Shown: one piece after another, positions 45,413 through 57,419 of the stretch
Layout of the letters: every line of letters starts with the position of its first letter
How positions within the stretch are numbered: position 1 is the first letter of the stretch
Assembly (NCBI RefSeq): GCF_027579695.1
Contig: NC_083582.1
Coordinates: forward strand, 29,970,464-30,034,463
DNA length: 64,000 nt
From: Neoarius graeffei
Lineage: Eukaryota > Chordata > Actinopteri > Siluriformes > Ariidae
Direction: 5' to 3'
Made by a program: the position numbers and the translations under genes
Notes under the pieces: generated by a model
The model's database searches: none
Told to the model about the DNA's origin: nothing
The model's input: the letters and a program-made list of their open reading frames with translations, nothing else

Positions 45413-46928
45413 GGATGGCACGGTGGTGTGGTGGTTAGCACTGTCACCTCACAGCAAGAAGGTCCTGGGTTTGAGCCCAGTGACTGACGGGGGCCTTTCT
45501 GTGTGGAGTTTGTATGTTCTCCCCATGTCTGTGTGGATTTCCTCCGGGTGCTCTGGTTTCCCTACAGTCCAAAGACATGCAGGTTAGGTTAATTGGTGGC
45601 TCTAAATTGACTGTAGGTGTGAATGTGAGTGTGAATTGTTGTTTGTCTCTATGTGTCAGTCCTGTGATGATCTGGTGACTTGTCTAAGGTGTACCCCGCC
45701 TCTTGCCCATAGTCAGCTGGGATAGGCTCCAGGTTGAATTTAAGAACTTTATTTAAGGGTGACACTAAATATCATTATAGATAATTTACACGTGGCCCTC
45801 TAAATAACTAAAATAACTAACAAAGAATAAATTAAAAAAAAAAACTCTACAAAAGAAAAACTTACAATTTACAATTTAGAATTCATGAAAACTTTTAACT
45901 AAGAAAAAATTATTACAAATTACAACTTAAATTTCTTGAGGGCCGCAACAAAAGAGGCTAGCGATTTACACTCTTTAACGTCTCTTGGTAAAGCATTCCA
46001 GAGCTTTGGACCACTGAAACTGAATGTTCTTTCACCAAAAGAGTGTTGTATTTTTGGCAACTGCAGGTTGCTTTGTGAAGACCTTGTATTTTTAGAGTGA
46101 ATTGCCCCAAATTTTTTAAATTTTGCTTTTAGATAATCCACTGCAAATCCATTTAAAGATTTAAACAAGAGATGACATTTCAAACGTCTGACTCGTACAG
46201 TAAAAGGTTCTATATTTAGGGCTTGAAACAGTTCGCTGGAAGGATGGTCCCATCTTACATCACATATAATGCGAGCTGCATGTTTTTGTAACATTAACAT
46301 TGCGTTGTCGTGTTTTTGGAAATTATCTCCCCAAACTGTCCCACAATAGTCCATGATTGGTTGAATTAAAGAGACATAAAATGTTTTCCTCGCCTTGAAT
46401 GTTAAAAAATGTTTTATTCTCCGGAGTAGTCCAATTCATTTTCGTATCTTTTTAGAGATATACTCCACATGATTATTCCATGATAGAGTGTTGTCAATTT
46501 GAATTCCAAGTAACTTGGAAGAAGAAATGGTTTTCAGCGTCTGTCCACCAAAATTAACTTCAAGAGAGGCGTCAGAATTGTGAATGTCGCGCAACTTTGG
46601 GGCACTGTAGACCACCATCACCTTAGTCTTTTCGCTGTTTAGGGCCATCTTGTTTTCTTTTGCCCATATGTCTATAGACACAAGTTCATTTTGGAGCATG
46701 GTTCCAACTTCAGCAAATGCTTTCCCACAGGCTAACTGAGTTGTGTCGTCCGCATACATCATGGTGGAGCTACTTTGTGTTTGCAGGGGCAGGTCATTCA
46801 TGAAGATGATAAAAAGTAGTGGCCCAAGGATAGACCCTTGGGGAACACCAGATGTGATGGGGAGAGAGTCAGAGAAGTTGCCCACGACCCTGCACAGAAT
46901 AAGTAGTTACAGATAATGGATGGATAGA
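45413..46928 (+). repeat. SINE split by a LINE
   Basis: The SINE's 5' part is 45413-45735 and its tail (CTGCACAGAATAAGTAG ... GGATGGATAG) is 46886-46928. A 12-bp duplication, ATGGTTACATCA, flanks the whole 1.5-kb unit at 45401-45412 and 46929-46940. This proves that the LINE came later. Confidence 0.9.
45736..46885 (-). mobile_element. 5'-truncated LINE (CR1-like), minus strand
   Basis: The minus strand encodes the second half of a reverse transcriptase: SGVPQGSILGPLLFIIFMND, MMYADDTTQLACG, NSEKTKVMVV, then YCGTVWGDNFQKHD and LWNALPRDVKECKSLASF. A single in-frame TGA at 46438-46436 separates two open stretches of 149 and 171 codons. The frame is otherwise intact, so the insertion is fairly young. 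It sits inside a SINE. Confidence 0.85.
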
Positions 46929-47021
46929 ATGGTTACATCAAATGGTCAGACAGTGGTGTTGATCTTAATATTGCTCCTTGCATGATCTGATATCATTAAT
47001 TTATCTTCATGAAGCTCTGTA

Positions 47022-47290
47022 TGCTGGTCAGGGTCACGGTGGATCCAGATTCTGTCCCAGGATACACCCAGGAAGTGGAATGCCAGTCTACCATGCACAC
47101 ACAGTCACAGATGCATTCATACCTCGGGGCAATTTAGAGTAATCCACTTACTGGCATGTTTTTAAGAGGTGGGAGGAAATAGGATAACCTGGGGGAAATC
47201 CACATGAACACAGGGGAACATGTGAAACAGTAGATTTAGACAGACAGCAACCCAAGCTTAAGATTGAACCAGCAATGATACTCACTGTGT
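47022..47290 (-). repeat. Ancient SINE copy, minus strand
   Basis: Weak but ordered matches to the mermaid-like SINE in reverse: GGTCAGGGTCACGGTGGATC, GGGGCAATTTAGAGTAATCC, GGTGGGAGGAAATAGGATAA and GAACACAGGGGAACATG. It is much more diverged than the other copies. Confidence 0.55.
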
Positions 47291-49410
47291 GGTCTTGCCT
47301 AATGAATTATCCAGTATATGATGGTATATTTATTTAGCTGTTTTTCTTTTATTAAGATCCCTGAATACTTGCTTTTTAAAACCAAGAATGCTAAAATGCT
47401 TAGTGTATACTTAGTCATAAATTTGTATTTGAAACATAACTACAAACTTTAAGAAGCATAAGAATATAAAATAACATTTATAGCTTACCTTATATTACAT
47501 AATAATATGAAATGATATGGTCACTTTATGTCATATGAAAAGTGTTGGTGTGTATTTATTTTGCCTGCAGTTTTCAGCTAAAAGTGTTTGTGTCTAGCAT
47601 GTGTGCTCTTTATGAAAAGTACTTAGGCTTTACACTTAACACTTTTGCTCCCTGGATAATATGTAAATAGCTCCCTCTGCTGAATACTTTAGGGTTTTGT
47701 TGTTTTGGGTTTTTTTCCCCCCACACAAACAAAGATGATGTGTACTGTACTGAACTAATTTTGCCTCTGAGTATTTGCATCATATATAATGCTGATTATT
47801 AAGAAATATGTCTTAATAAAAAATATATTTAAATCATCCAACTGTCCTGAAGTTCTTTTCAGGTTCTTTCATGTTCAACAACTAGAACATACAAAACAAA
47901 CCTGCTATTTATATGTTGAATTTATTTGGTGTTTTTTGATGATATTAAGCATTATAGTACACTTATCTGTCTATAATTTTTTTTACACTGAATATACTGT
48001 AAATACTGTATATTAGTGTAATAAACATTTAGTGTATTGTGTATCTGTTGGTTCATCTTAGCAGTTACCCCCTTTCTATTCTCACGTATCTCTATATAGG
48101 TCAAAGCTCCTGAAGTCTTAAGGTGAGACTTTCTATTGGCTGTGGGGAATCAGCAGACAGCATTGAATAAGAGACAGAGTATTAAAAGATCAGACGGGAT
48201 TAAGAGTACAGTCCACCAATTAATATTTTGCAAAGGGGTGTTACATAATTGTGTATTGTTGAAATGACAAAGGGCTCTCAGTTCCTGGCTAAATCTTCTG
48301 GTATTTTGAAAAACATCACCTGGCATTGATAAATCTAAGCAATACTGTGACAGTTTATTTTATTTATTTATGTTTTTCTAAATGCATTTTAGTTGTAAGG
48401 AATAGAGTGATACAAAGTCATTCATCAAACAAAAATCCAACTACAATAAATATCATGTGTTAAGCTGTAATGTAACTACAGCTCTCCCTTTGGGTCTGGT
48501 AAGAAGGCACTGTACAACATTATCAAACTTAAATCAAGTTTTATATTTCCAAATCCTGTCCTGCTTTTGTACTGGCCTATGGCCACTGTTAAAATATATT
48601 TATACTGTTTATCCCACTGTTCCCTAAAGCATATTGTTAACTAGGGGTGGAAAATACTTTAATAATTGTACTTTGTTAATTGAGTTTGGGGTATTTATAC
48701 TTTATTGAGTATGACTAAAATTAAATATGTTTGCTTAATTACATTTCCAAGACGAAAAACACTTGCTTTTTACTCCCTACATTTTCATTTAAATCAACAG
48801 AGTACTCATTACAAATCTCAAAAGTCTCTTCTCTCATCCAGCCAATGCCTGTATGGTACACATCAATTGAATGGGTTCAGCATCTAATCATTTCAGTTCA
48901 GCATCCAGTCAAGCTCATCACTGTAGAAAAAGTATCAGGAATTGCACCAATTCATCATCTGCAGTGACCTTCTCATTCTACACAATGTAGTTAATGCTAT
49001 AGCTATGTATTTGTGTGCATCTGAAGCTGGATAAGCCACCAGACTGCAGGGCGGAACTTGAGGATGAGTACCCCAAGCCCTACCCTAACTAAAATGTTTT
49101 AATATACTGGAGTAATCAAAAACTCATAAAATTATGAAATTACAAAGATTGAATGATATTTTCTGGCACAACAGTGTAGTTGCTTTCAAACAAACGTCAT
49201 CTTCAAACAGTTTTAGATAAGTAAGAAAAGTCAAATGAAAACATGACTAACTTAATTTCATCAGTTAACAATATTTACTTTTAAATACCTTTTTGTATTG
49301 CAAATAACCATTGTTACTATCTGAATTTCAATTTAGAAGAAGCAGTTAACATTTTTTTCTTTGCAGTTAACATTTTTAGTTTGGAATTTTTTGATGAGGG
49401 ATAGAAATCT
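47291..49410. other. Unassigned intergenic sequence between gdf2 and rbp3
   Basis: AT-rich, with frames of up to 78 codons but no recognisable protein, exon or repeat. Regulatory elements cannot be judged from the sequence alone. Confidence 0.4.
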
Positions 49411-49571
49411 AATATGCCATGCACTGGGAGGCACCAGTAATCATGGATTCTCTTTGGTGACTGGCATAGTACTATTTTCTGAGGGGCTGCATCCCTACGA
49501 AAATAGTATTATGCCAGTCACCTCAGAGAATCCATAATTTCAACCGGAGCCTCTCAGTGCATGGTATTTTA
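49411..49571. repeat. Fold-back MITE
   Basis: The two halves are diverged reverse complements. CCATGCACTGGGAGG pairs with CCTCTCAGTGCATGG, and GTGACTGGCATAGTACTATT with AATAGTATTATGCCAGTCAC. The loop is about 15 bp. It is about 160 bp with no coding potential. Confidence 0.8.
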
Positions 49572-49589
49572 GATTAATATAATCACTCA

Positions 49590-49975
49590 AGGGGTGGCAT
49601 GGTGATGCAGTGGTTAGCACTGTTGCCTCACAGTAAGAAGGTTCTGGGTTCAAGTCTCGTGCTTGACTTGGGCCTTTCTGTGTGGAGTTTGCATATTCTC
49701 TTTGTGCATGTGTGGGTTTCCTCTGAGTGATTTGGTTTTCTCCCATAGTCCTAAAGGCATGTGTATTAGGTCATCTGGCTACTCTAAATTCCCCATAGGT
49801 GTAATTGCAGGTGTGAATGGTTGTTTATCTCTGTGCTGACCATGCAATGGACTCTCAACCTGTCGAGGGTGTGCCCTGTCTCTTTCCTGATGTCAGCTGG
49901 GATTGGCTCCAGCTTACCCATGACCCACAATAGATAAGCAGTGCAGAAAATGAATGAATGAATGAATGAATGAAT
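49590..49975 (+). repeat. Older SINE with (GAAT)n tail
   Basis: Full-length but diverged mermaid-like SINE: GGCATGGTGATGCAGTGG, GGGTTCAAGTC (B box), TTTCTGTGTGGAGTTTGC and GTCAGCTGGGATTGGCTCC. The tail is GAATGAATGAATGAATGAAT, as in zebrafish mermaid elements. It differs from the two younger subfamilies in this window. Confidence 0.82.
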
Positions 49976-50613
49976 AATTAATCAAACAGCTCCTCTGACT
50001 GACATCCAAAGGTTGGTGCAAAATATATTGGAAATTTTCAGAGATGTTCAGAGACAAGATCTCTGAAAAACAATTTACTGAACCAACAAATTTTTAATTT
50101 CTGAAATGGGTTTAGCAGCCAATTAGCCAGACAATTGCAGGCTGCCTTTCAAGCACAACATACCAAATTGTAGAGAGAATCCATAATGCACCCATTTCCC
50201 AACCATAAAAGTATAGAATGTGTCTGGAGTTGAGCCACGTGTTCACGCTGGTGATGCACTGAATGTTAACCAGAAAATATCTGCAGCAAAATTCCAGACA
50301 TGACAGGAAAGGAAATGCTTTAGAAGGTTTTTTCAAGCATGTTAATTGTATAAGGCTGCATATATCTAAAATAGTACAGTACATGTAGGTTTGTACAAAT
50401 GTTTCAAACTGTATTTAATGGAGGATTTAAATAAATATGAATTATCACCTATAACTGTATTTTGTATGTGTGTTGCTTTATATATTTAATTGCCAGCTCA
50501 ATTGCCACATTCAGCTTTATAGAAAACAGCTACTGCTATAGATGTTTTGGGTCATGTGCTATGTAATAACCATATATTGTTCAGTTGTTAATGCCTTACT
50601 GACGCAACTGGGG

Positions 50614-50624
50614 TAATGAGATTA
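50614..50624. promoter_or_regulatory. TAAT-N3-ATTA homeodomain dimer site, upstream of rbp3
   Basis: The sequence TAATGAGATTA lies 142 bp before the rbp3 ATG. TAAT-N3-ATTA is the palindromic P3 site bound by paired-class homeodomains. The embedded GATTA resembles the CRX/OTX core known from photoreceptor promoters. It is the exact reverse complement of the site at 50685. Function is inferred. Confidence 0.5.
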
Positions 50625-50684
50625 AAGGTTCATTGCTAGGAAAAGCCTCTTATGTGTGTGCTAACAAAAACCTGACTGTAAAAA

Positions 50685-50695
50685 TAATCTCATTA
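50685..50695. promoter_or_regulatory. Mirrored TAAT-N3-ATTA site, proximal to rbp3
   Basis: TAATCTCATTA lies 71 bp before the rbp3 ATG and is the exact reverse complement of 50614-50624. The centre-to-centre distance is 71 bp. It is a candidate binding site for CRX/OTX or RX/VSX-type factors. Function is inferred. Confidence 0.5.
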
Positions 50696-50765
50696 AACAA
50701 ACCTCTCTGCAGGAAGAAAAGTTCAGCAGACCTGACATCACTGTAGTCTCCAAGCCCAACCAGAC

Positions 50766-51995
50766 ATGGCTCAAGGTTTAGTACTGTTAGCAACACTGCT
50801 AGCCTTTAGCAATGATGTTCAGTGTAATTTTTCACCGACTCTTGTTACGGATTTGGCTAAAGTGCTTGTGGATAACTACTGCTCTCCAGAAAAACTGTCT
50901 GGTATGGAAGAAGTGATCGGTATGGCCACCAACAACACAGAGATCCTCAGCATCCAAGATACCAGTATACTTGCCAGTATGCTGACAGATGGGGTTAGGA
51001 CTACAATTGGTGATCCTAGAATAAAGGTCACCTATGATCCAGATTATGTTCCAGCAGCACCTCCAAGAATTCATGACATCCCACCAGAGCAACTGGCTGC
51101 TGTGGTTAAGGGCACAGTAAATGTAGATGTCCTTGAAAATGACATTGCCTACCTGAAGATTCAACACATTATTGGGGAAGAGATTGCTCAGAAGATTGGA
51201 CCACTTCTTCTGCACCATGTCTGGGATAAAGTTCTGCCCACCTCGGCCATGATTCTGGACCTTCGTTATGCTGTTAGTGGGGAACTGTCTGGCATCCCTT
51301 ACATTGTCTCCTATTACACTGATGCTGAGCCTCTTATCCATATTGACTCTGTGTATGATCGTCCTTCAAACAGCACGACTGAGCTCTGGTCCATGCCCAA
51401 CTTACTGGGAAAAAGGTATGGAACCTCCAAGCCCTTGATCATTCTAACAAGTAAGAACACTGTTGGAATTGCAGAGGATGTTGCTTACTGCCTGAAAAAC
51501 CTAAAACGAGCCACCATTGTTGGAGAAAATACAGCTGGGGGATCTGTGAAAATTGACAAGATTAAGCTTGGTAATACTGATTTCTATGTTTCTGTACCTG
51601 TGGCTAAATCCACCAATCCCATTACTGGCAAAAGTTGGGAAGTCAAAGGAGTGGCACCGGATGTGGAAGTGAATGCAGAAGATGCCATTGATGCTGCAGT
51701 TGCAATCATTAACCTTCGTGCTGAAATCCCTGCCATTGTCAAGTCCACAGCTTCTTTGATTGCAGAAAACTATGCTTTTGACAGCATTGGGGCTAATGTC
51801 GCAGAAAAGTTAGAGGCTCTAGTGGCCAGTGGGGAATACAGCATGATTTCTTCAAAGGATGAACTGAAAGCAAAGCTCTCAGCTGATCTTGTCAAACTTT
51901 CAGGGGACAAATGCTTGAAAATTACAGACAACACCCCTGTGCTGCCGCCAATGGTAAGAAGTGATATAGTGGATTTTGTTTTTAAAATTTCACCC

Positions 51996-52041
<46 letters not shown>

Positions 52042-52266
52042 AGATTGTTCAAAAACTTTTTGTGTATGTTTACAGAGCCCTTCACCAGAAATAGTCGTTG
52101 CACTTGTTAAAGATTCATTTCACACTGATGTGTTTGAGAACAACATTGGTTACATGCGCTTCGACATGTTTGGAGACTTTCCAGAAGTTGCTGCAGTTGC
52201 TCAGATCATTGTTGAACATGTTTGGAATAAAGTAGTGGACACAGATGCTATGATCATTGACCTCAG
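50766..52266 (+). CDS. rbp3: Interphotoreceptor retinoid-binding protein (IRBP), 5' part: exons 1 and 2
   Basis: Exon 1 is 50766-51953 and exon 2 is 52076-52266, with GT-AG junctions (phases 0 and 2). The protein shuttles retinoids between photoreceptors and pigment epithelium in the interphotoreceptor matrix. A signal peptide ([20 protein letters not shown]) precedes the first retinoid-binding, crotonase/tail-protease-like repeat, about residues 22-322. Motifs there include [70 protein letters not shown] and [12 protein letters not shown]. The second repeat begins at about residue 323 and continues into exon 2 ([25 protein letters not shown]). Teleost IRBP normally has two repeats, so about 200 residues are missing. 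Their exons are not in the window, and intron 2 is at least 11.7 kb. Confidence 0.94.
52001..52038. repeat. (GT)n microsatellite in rbp3 intron 1
   Basis: About 18 TG units lie in the short 122-bp first intron, between the donor at 51954 and the acceptor at 52075. The array fills about a third of the intron. Confidence 0.95.
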
Positions 52267-53147
52267 GTAAACCATTTCATTTCTAGTTTACAGATGTGTA
52301 GAAATTGGTTTAAAACTGTACTCCACTTATTTCTTATTGTACTGTAATTTAAATGAAGTTTATTTATTTAGCACTATATTCAGAGTTGGCAACTTAACTC
52401 CAACAGTTATATCAATATTTATGCAGGGAACATTCTTAAAGGTGCACTATGTAGGATTTAGTGGCATCTAGTAGTGAGATTGCAACCAAAGAATACACTT
52501 ACTTTATCTCGCCCTTCCTAAGCTTGGATTAGATCCAATGGTGGTGTTCAGGTGCAATAATATCTGTCTGCCAAGCCACAGTTTTACACCAGCAGTTTCA
52601 TGGCCGTACATGTGGCTCCTTTTTTTTTTTTGTCGTCTTAGTGACTGATATGTTGATTGTTAAGCTAATCATTTGCGGTGGGCTTCTGACAAATTGGTGA
52701 TAAAAACACTATAGGTGTCAAAACACTTGAAATTTACAATTTTTTTTCTGACAACAAAAAGTGTGGTATGTGGATTTGGTGTTTATTTATTTATTTTATT
52801 AAAGGATCCCCATTAGCTTGTGCCATAGCAGTTCACTAGTCTTCCTGGGGTCCCCAATTAAAAACATATCACATCATTTCAACAGTTAAGAAACATACAG
52901 ATATGCATGCATTGCAAAATGCTAAGTGCAAGTTAAAAGTTCAAAAGTTCTAATATAGCAAAATACATGACAAAAATACTTTTACTAAGAAGTTCAGGAA
53001 CAATTGTAGCAAACAGTTATAAAATGCACCTCAATTTTTAAAAAGTAAAATGCAATGCTACCACCTGTACATTGCTAAAGTACTCCTTTGAACACCTAAT
53101 AAAACAATATAAAAATACAAACTATACAGCTTAAGCCGACACCTATA

Positions 53148-56100
53148 TTAACCATTCAAAAGATACACTTTTAGTCTCTTTTTAAAGGATCTTTTGCATT
53201 TGTCTTGATGAATATCAAGTGGCAATTCATTCCATATCTTAATTGCTCTATAAAGCACAGTTCTTTTCAGTGAATTAGTTATTGGATTTGGTTGTACAAT
53301 GTCACCCTTACCCGCTTTCCTGGTGTCATGTTTGTGAACTGTATTACAAAACACTACTTGATGTATCATAAACTCAGGTCTATACGTTTTCATTGTTTCA
53401 CTAAGAAATGTCACTGTGCTTAGGGCCAGCCTATTCTCAACGCTGAGCCATGACAGCGTAGTCTGCATCTTATGGATGCTAGTTCTAGATGAACATCCTA
53501 GGACAAGCCTAGCAGCTCTGTTCTGAACAACTTGTAGTTTTGCCAGATCCTTTTTTGAGGCCGAGGCCCAGACAACTGAGCAGTAATCCAGATGAGATAA
53601 AATTAAAGATTTGCAGACTTGCTCCAGGATTTTAAATGGCACATATGGTGCACATTGTCTTATATAGTGAATACCACTGCCCATTTTTTGAATGATTCTA
53701 TCTAAATGTTCTGACCATGACAGATGGTTGTCAATGACCATGCCCAGCAATTTCACCTTTTCCACTTGTTCTATGGGGTCTTTGGCCACATATAGCTCCA
53801 ACTTTGGCTTAGTAGCCAGTTTGTGTCTAGACCCAAATAAAATACTCTTAGTTTTGGATATATTCAAGACAAGCTTGTTCAATGTAATCCATGCATACAC
53901 AGTTTCCAGTTCTTGCGATATCACTTCACTAAGTTCTTTATACAGTAAGTATTAGCTGCACAATACATTGTAGAATCAGCAGCATACATTACCATAGTAG
54001 CATTTTTTTACTGCAGAGGGCAAATCATTAGTAAATATAGAGAAGAGTAACGGTCCAAGACAACTTCCTTGAGGCACACCACAAGTTATGTTATTGATAT
54101 TAGATAAGCTGCCATTGTAGCAAACTCTCTGTGTTCTAGCACAGAGATAGCTCCTAATCAAGGAAATGGCATTTTGTGTGAAGCCATAGGATATAAGCTT
54201 TCCAATCAACAACTCATGATCAATTACATCAAAAGCATCACTGAAGTCTAACATAACAGCAGCCACTACCTTAGAGTTATCGATCTCCCTTAACCAATCA
54301 TCTGTCATCTGAGTCAGAGCAGTACAAGTTGAGTATCCTTTCCTATATGCATGCTAGTATTTGGTGGTTAATCTATTGGAAGTAAAGTAATCCTGTATCT
54401 GAACATAAATGATCCTTTCCATAATTTTACTCAGCACAGGAAGTATACTTATAGGGCGACTGTTGGGTCCACTGAACGTTGATCTGCTGTCCTTAGGCAG
54501 TGGAATAATCTTACCCTCCTTCCACTGCCCAGGACACTTTCCAGTTAAAAAACATCTATTTAATATATGACATATAGGCCCTGAAATGTGATTAGCAGCC
54601 AGCTTCATTAACTTGCTATCAAGGTTGTCAGTGCCTGCTGAACCATAGGCAGGGAGGGACTCCAACAGCCTCTTGACCTCCTCTACATTAACACATTGAA
54701 ATTTAAAACTACATTTCTTATCCTTCATAATTTCACTAGTGATTAAGTTAAAAGTGTTGGAATTAGTGCAGTGCATACTCTGCCTTAATTTGTGAACTTT
54801 ACTTGTAAAAAAGTTATTAAAATAATTAGCAATATCTACAGGCTTTGTTATAAACTCACCATTGGCCTCTACATAAGGGGCACACCCATTTTTGTTTCTT
54901 CCCATGATTTCATTTAAAGTATTCCAAAGCTGTTTACCATCATGTTTTACATTACTTATTCGCTGTTTGTAATGTTCCTTCTTCTTAGCTTTGTTCAACT
55001 TAGTCACTCTGTTTCTCAGTGTGCAATATGTTTGTCTGTCCTCAGCAAAGCGAAATGTAACCCACACTCTTTTAGCTTCATCCCTTTCTTTCATTAACCA
55101 TTTCATCCCCTCATCGATCCAAGGGGCAGCTCTACACTTCACTGTAAATTTCTTCATAGGAGTATGTAAGTTCACAATTTTCATAAAAATGTTCATAAAT
55201 TCATTTAAAGAGATGTCTGGATCATCAGCTGAGCACACACCTTTCCAATCAATTCTTCCAACATCTCATCTCATTATCTCTAGCCGCTTTATCCTTCTAC
55301 AGGGTCGCAGGCAAGCTGGAGCCTATCCCAGCTGACTACGGGCGAAAGGCGGGGTACACCCTGGACAAGTCGCCAGGTCATCACAGGGCTGACACATAGA
55401 CACAGACAACCATTCACACTCACATTCACACCTACGGTCAATTTAGAGTCACCAGTTAACCTAACCTGCATGTCTTTGGACTGTGGGGGAAACCGGAGCA
55501 CCCGGAGGAAACCCACGCGGACACGGGGAGAACATGCAAACTCCACACAGAAAGGCCCTCGCCGGACCCGGGGTTCGAACCCAGGACCTTCTTGCTGTGA
55601 GGCGACAGCGCTAACCACTACACCACCGTGCCGCCTTCTTCCAACATCAACTAAGAAATTATTTTCAATGAACCCCTTATATGACCTTTTGTATATGACC
55701 TTAGGGCCTGTTTTTGGTACCGTTAATTTTCTTGCTGTAGCTATAATATTATGATCACTGAAGCCTACAGGTAGAGAAATCGGCTTTGAGCACAACTCTG
55801 GGGAATTGGTGAAAATATGATCTATGCAAGTAAACGAAGTATGTCCCACAAAATTAGTGACTACTCTGGTTGGCATAGTAACAATTTGTGACAAATTACA
55901 TGCATTAGCCAGAGATGATAACCTTTTCTTCAAAGAACAATTACTATCTAGCCAGTCAATATTCATATCCCCAAGCAGATAGATTTCAGTCTTTGAGTCA
56001 GCAACCCTGTCAATCATATCACACACATCATTAAAATACTGAGAATTTGTGCTGGGAGGCCTGTAGCAGCAACCAACCAAAACTGGTTTCAAGTGAGGTA

Positions 56101-56419
56101 AATGTATTTGTACCCACAGTGCTTCTACATTACTACACATAAATTCCTGACACACTTTTGAAGGAAGATAATTTTGTATGTAAATGGCCACTCCCCCTCC
56201 ATACCTGTCTCTATCCTTTCTAAATAAAAATTATCCATCTAATGCAACCATTGAATCAAGAATAAAAGAGTCCAGATGAGTCTCAGTTACTGCAAGTATA
56301 TGAATGTTGTTTACCTGTATTAGGCTGTACAATTCCTGAATTTTGTTCCTGATACTACATACATTTATGTGAGCAAATACCAAGCCTTTGTTAGGAAGTT
56401 TTAAAAGGTTTGTGTCCAT
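53148..56419 (-). pseudogene. LINE ORF2 (endonuclease, reverse transcriptase), broken
   Basis: The APE-like endonuclease shows FAHINVCSIRNKIQEL, AVTETHLD, VGCCYRPPSTNSQYF, LLGDMNIDWLD, CIDHIFTN and FSDHNIIA. After the SINE comes the linker (RAAPWIDEGMKWLMKERDEA) and then RT with FSGPNSRPISILPVLSKIME, AVMLDFSDAFDVIDH and GVPQGSCLGPLLFSIFTND. The C-terminal part reads LVLNISKTKSILFGSRHK and LSHLDYCSVVWASASKK. Stops lie near 56231 and 54354 and frame changes near 53980 and 53930. The gene is not functional. Confidence 0.85.
55266..55635 (-). repeat. SINE, GAGAT-tail subfamily, inside LINE ORF2
   Basis: A full-length minus-strand copy with target duplication TTCTTCCAACATC at 55253-55265 and 55636-55648. 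It is almost identical in landmarks to the copies at 10484, 12773 and 39622, so it is young. Confidence 0.93.
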
Positions 56420-56472
56420 GTTCCTTACTCAGATGCAAATGTCCAACCTTGTACAACCTTGTCCAACCATTT

Positions 56473-57378
56473 TTAGTTTGTTCTACAACCCTCAGACCCT
56501 TCGGACTTCTCTTCATTACCCCCAGGTGAACCACCCAACTTTACTACATTTCCATTTCCAGCTCCTTTTTTTGGAGGTTTAGCTGCAGGATGGATGATGA
56601 GTTTATCATAGCGAAGGAAAGCAATTTCCCCCCGCTCACGCGCTGCCTTCATAGCTGGTATGAGTTCTTTGCGTTTTTGACGAACCTCTTCTGGATAGTC
56701 CTCATTGATATAGACATTGGTCCCTTTTAGGTTTTTCGCTCTCTCCATGACTCTGACTTTGTCCTTATAACTCACAAATCTTGCAACAATTGGCCTGGCT
56801 CTATCTCCATTTGAGGTCCCAGTCCTCTGTATACGTTCAAACTCCATGCCTGAGAGTTTCAGCTTCTCAGCGAAGATCTGCCTCACCTTCTTTTCTGATT
56901 CAGCCCAGTTCTCGTTCTCAGACTCAGGGATCCCATCAATCATAATATTGTTTTTCCTGACCTGACTGTCCAAGTAGTCCATCTTTGGCAAAAATGAACT
57001 GATGTTCTTGGCAACAACAGAGAGATTTGAGTCTACTTTAGAAAGTCTAGTGGTTGTTCTCTTCTCCTTACCAAGGAGCTCATCAACATCTTTTTGTGTG
57101 TAATGGAGGCTCTCTTGCAATTCACTCATTTCCCTCCCCATTGCATCCAATCTCTTGTTACTTGTCTCCATCACAATTGTTAAAAAGCTCCTAAAGTTTT
57201 GCTCCTGCTGTACCAACATCTCTTTATAAAACAGTTTTTGTTGTTCCAACATTTCACACACCTGGGATAAAGTCACAAAATCCTCATCCTTTCCTTTCAT
57301 TCCCCTTTTTGGTGACAAGGTGTTAGCTGCCAACTGCAAATCCTCTTCTTTTGCTTTTTTCCCTTTTTTTGGTGACAT
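56473..57378 (-). CDS. LINE ORF1, L1-type RNA-binding protein, uninterrupted
   Basis: An intact 301-codon frame runs from ATG 57378-57376. The basic N-terminus (MSPKKGKKAKEEDLQLAANT) is followed by a long heptad-rich helix, about residues 35-130 (VCEMLEQQKLFYKEMLVQQE, MSELQESLHY). An RRM-like domain then begins at RKNNIMIDGIPESENENWAE. The C-terminal domain has TGTSNGDRARPIVARFVSYK and FLRYDKLIIHP. This is the layout of L1 ORF1p/Transposase_22, a trimeric RNA chaperone. It is the only intact frame of this LINE copy. Confidence 0.8.
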   Translation of the reverse strand: MSPKKGKKAKEEDLQLAANTLSPKRGMKGKDEDFVTLSQVCEMLEQQKLFYKEMLVQQEQNFRSFLTIVMETSNKRLDAMGREMSELQESLHYTQKDVDELLGKEKRTTTRLSKVDSNLSVVAKNISSFLPKMDYLDSQVRKNNIMIDGIPESENENWAESEKKVRQIFAEKLKLSGMEFERIQRTGTSNGDRARPIVARFVSYKDKVRVMERAKNLKGTNVYINEDYPEEVRQKRKELIPAMKAARERGEIAFLRYDKLIIHPAAKPPKKGAGNGNVVKLGGSPGGNEEKSEGSEGCRTN

Positions 57379-57419
57379 GTTGTTTTCTTCCAGTGTCAGG
57401 TTGGAGACGTGTATGCTGT

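Noticed and set aside
50832-51341. 169-codon minus-strand frame
   Set aside because: It is the antisense of rbp3 exon 1, whose plus-strand protein is clearly IRBP.
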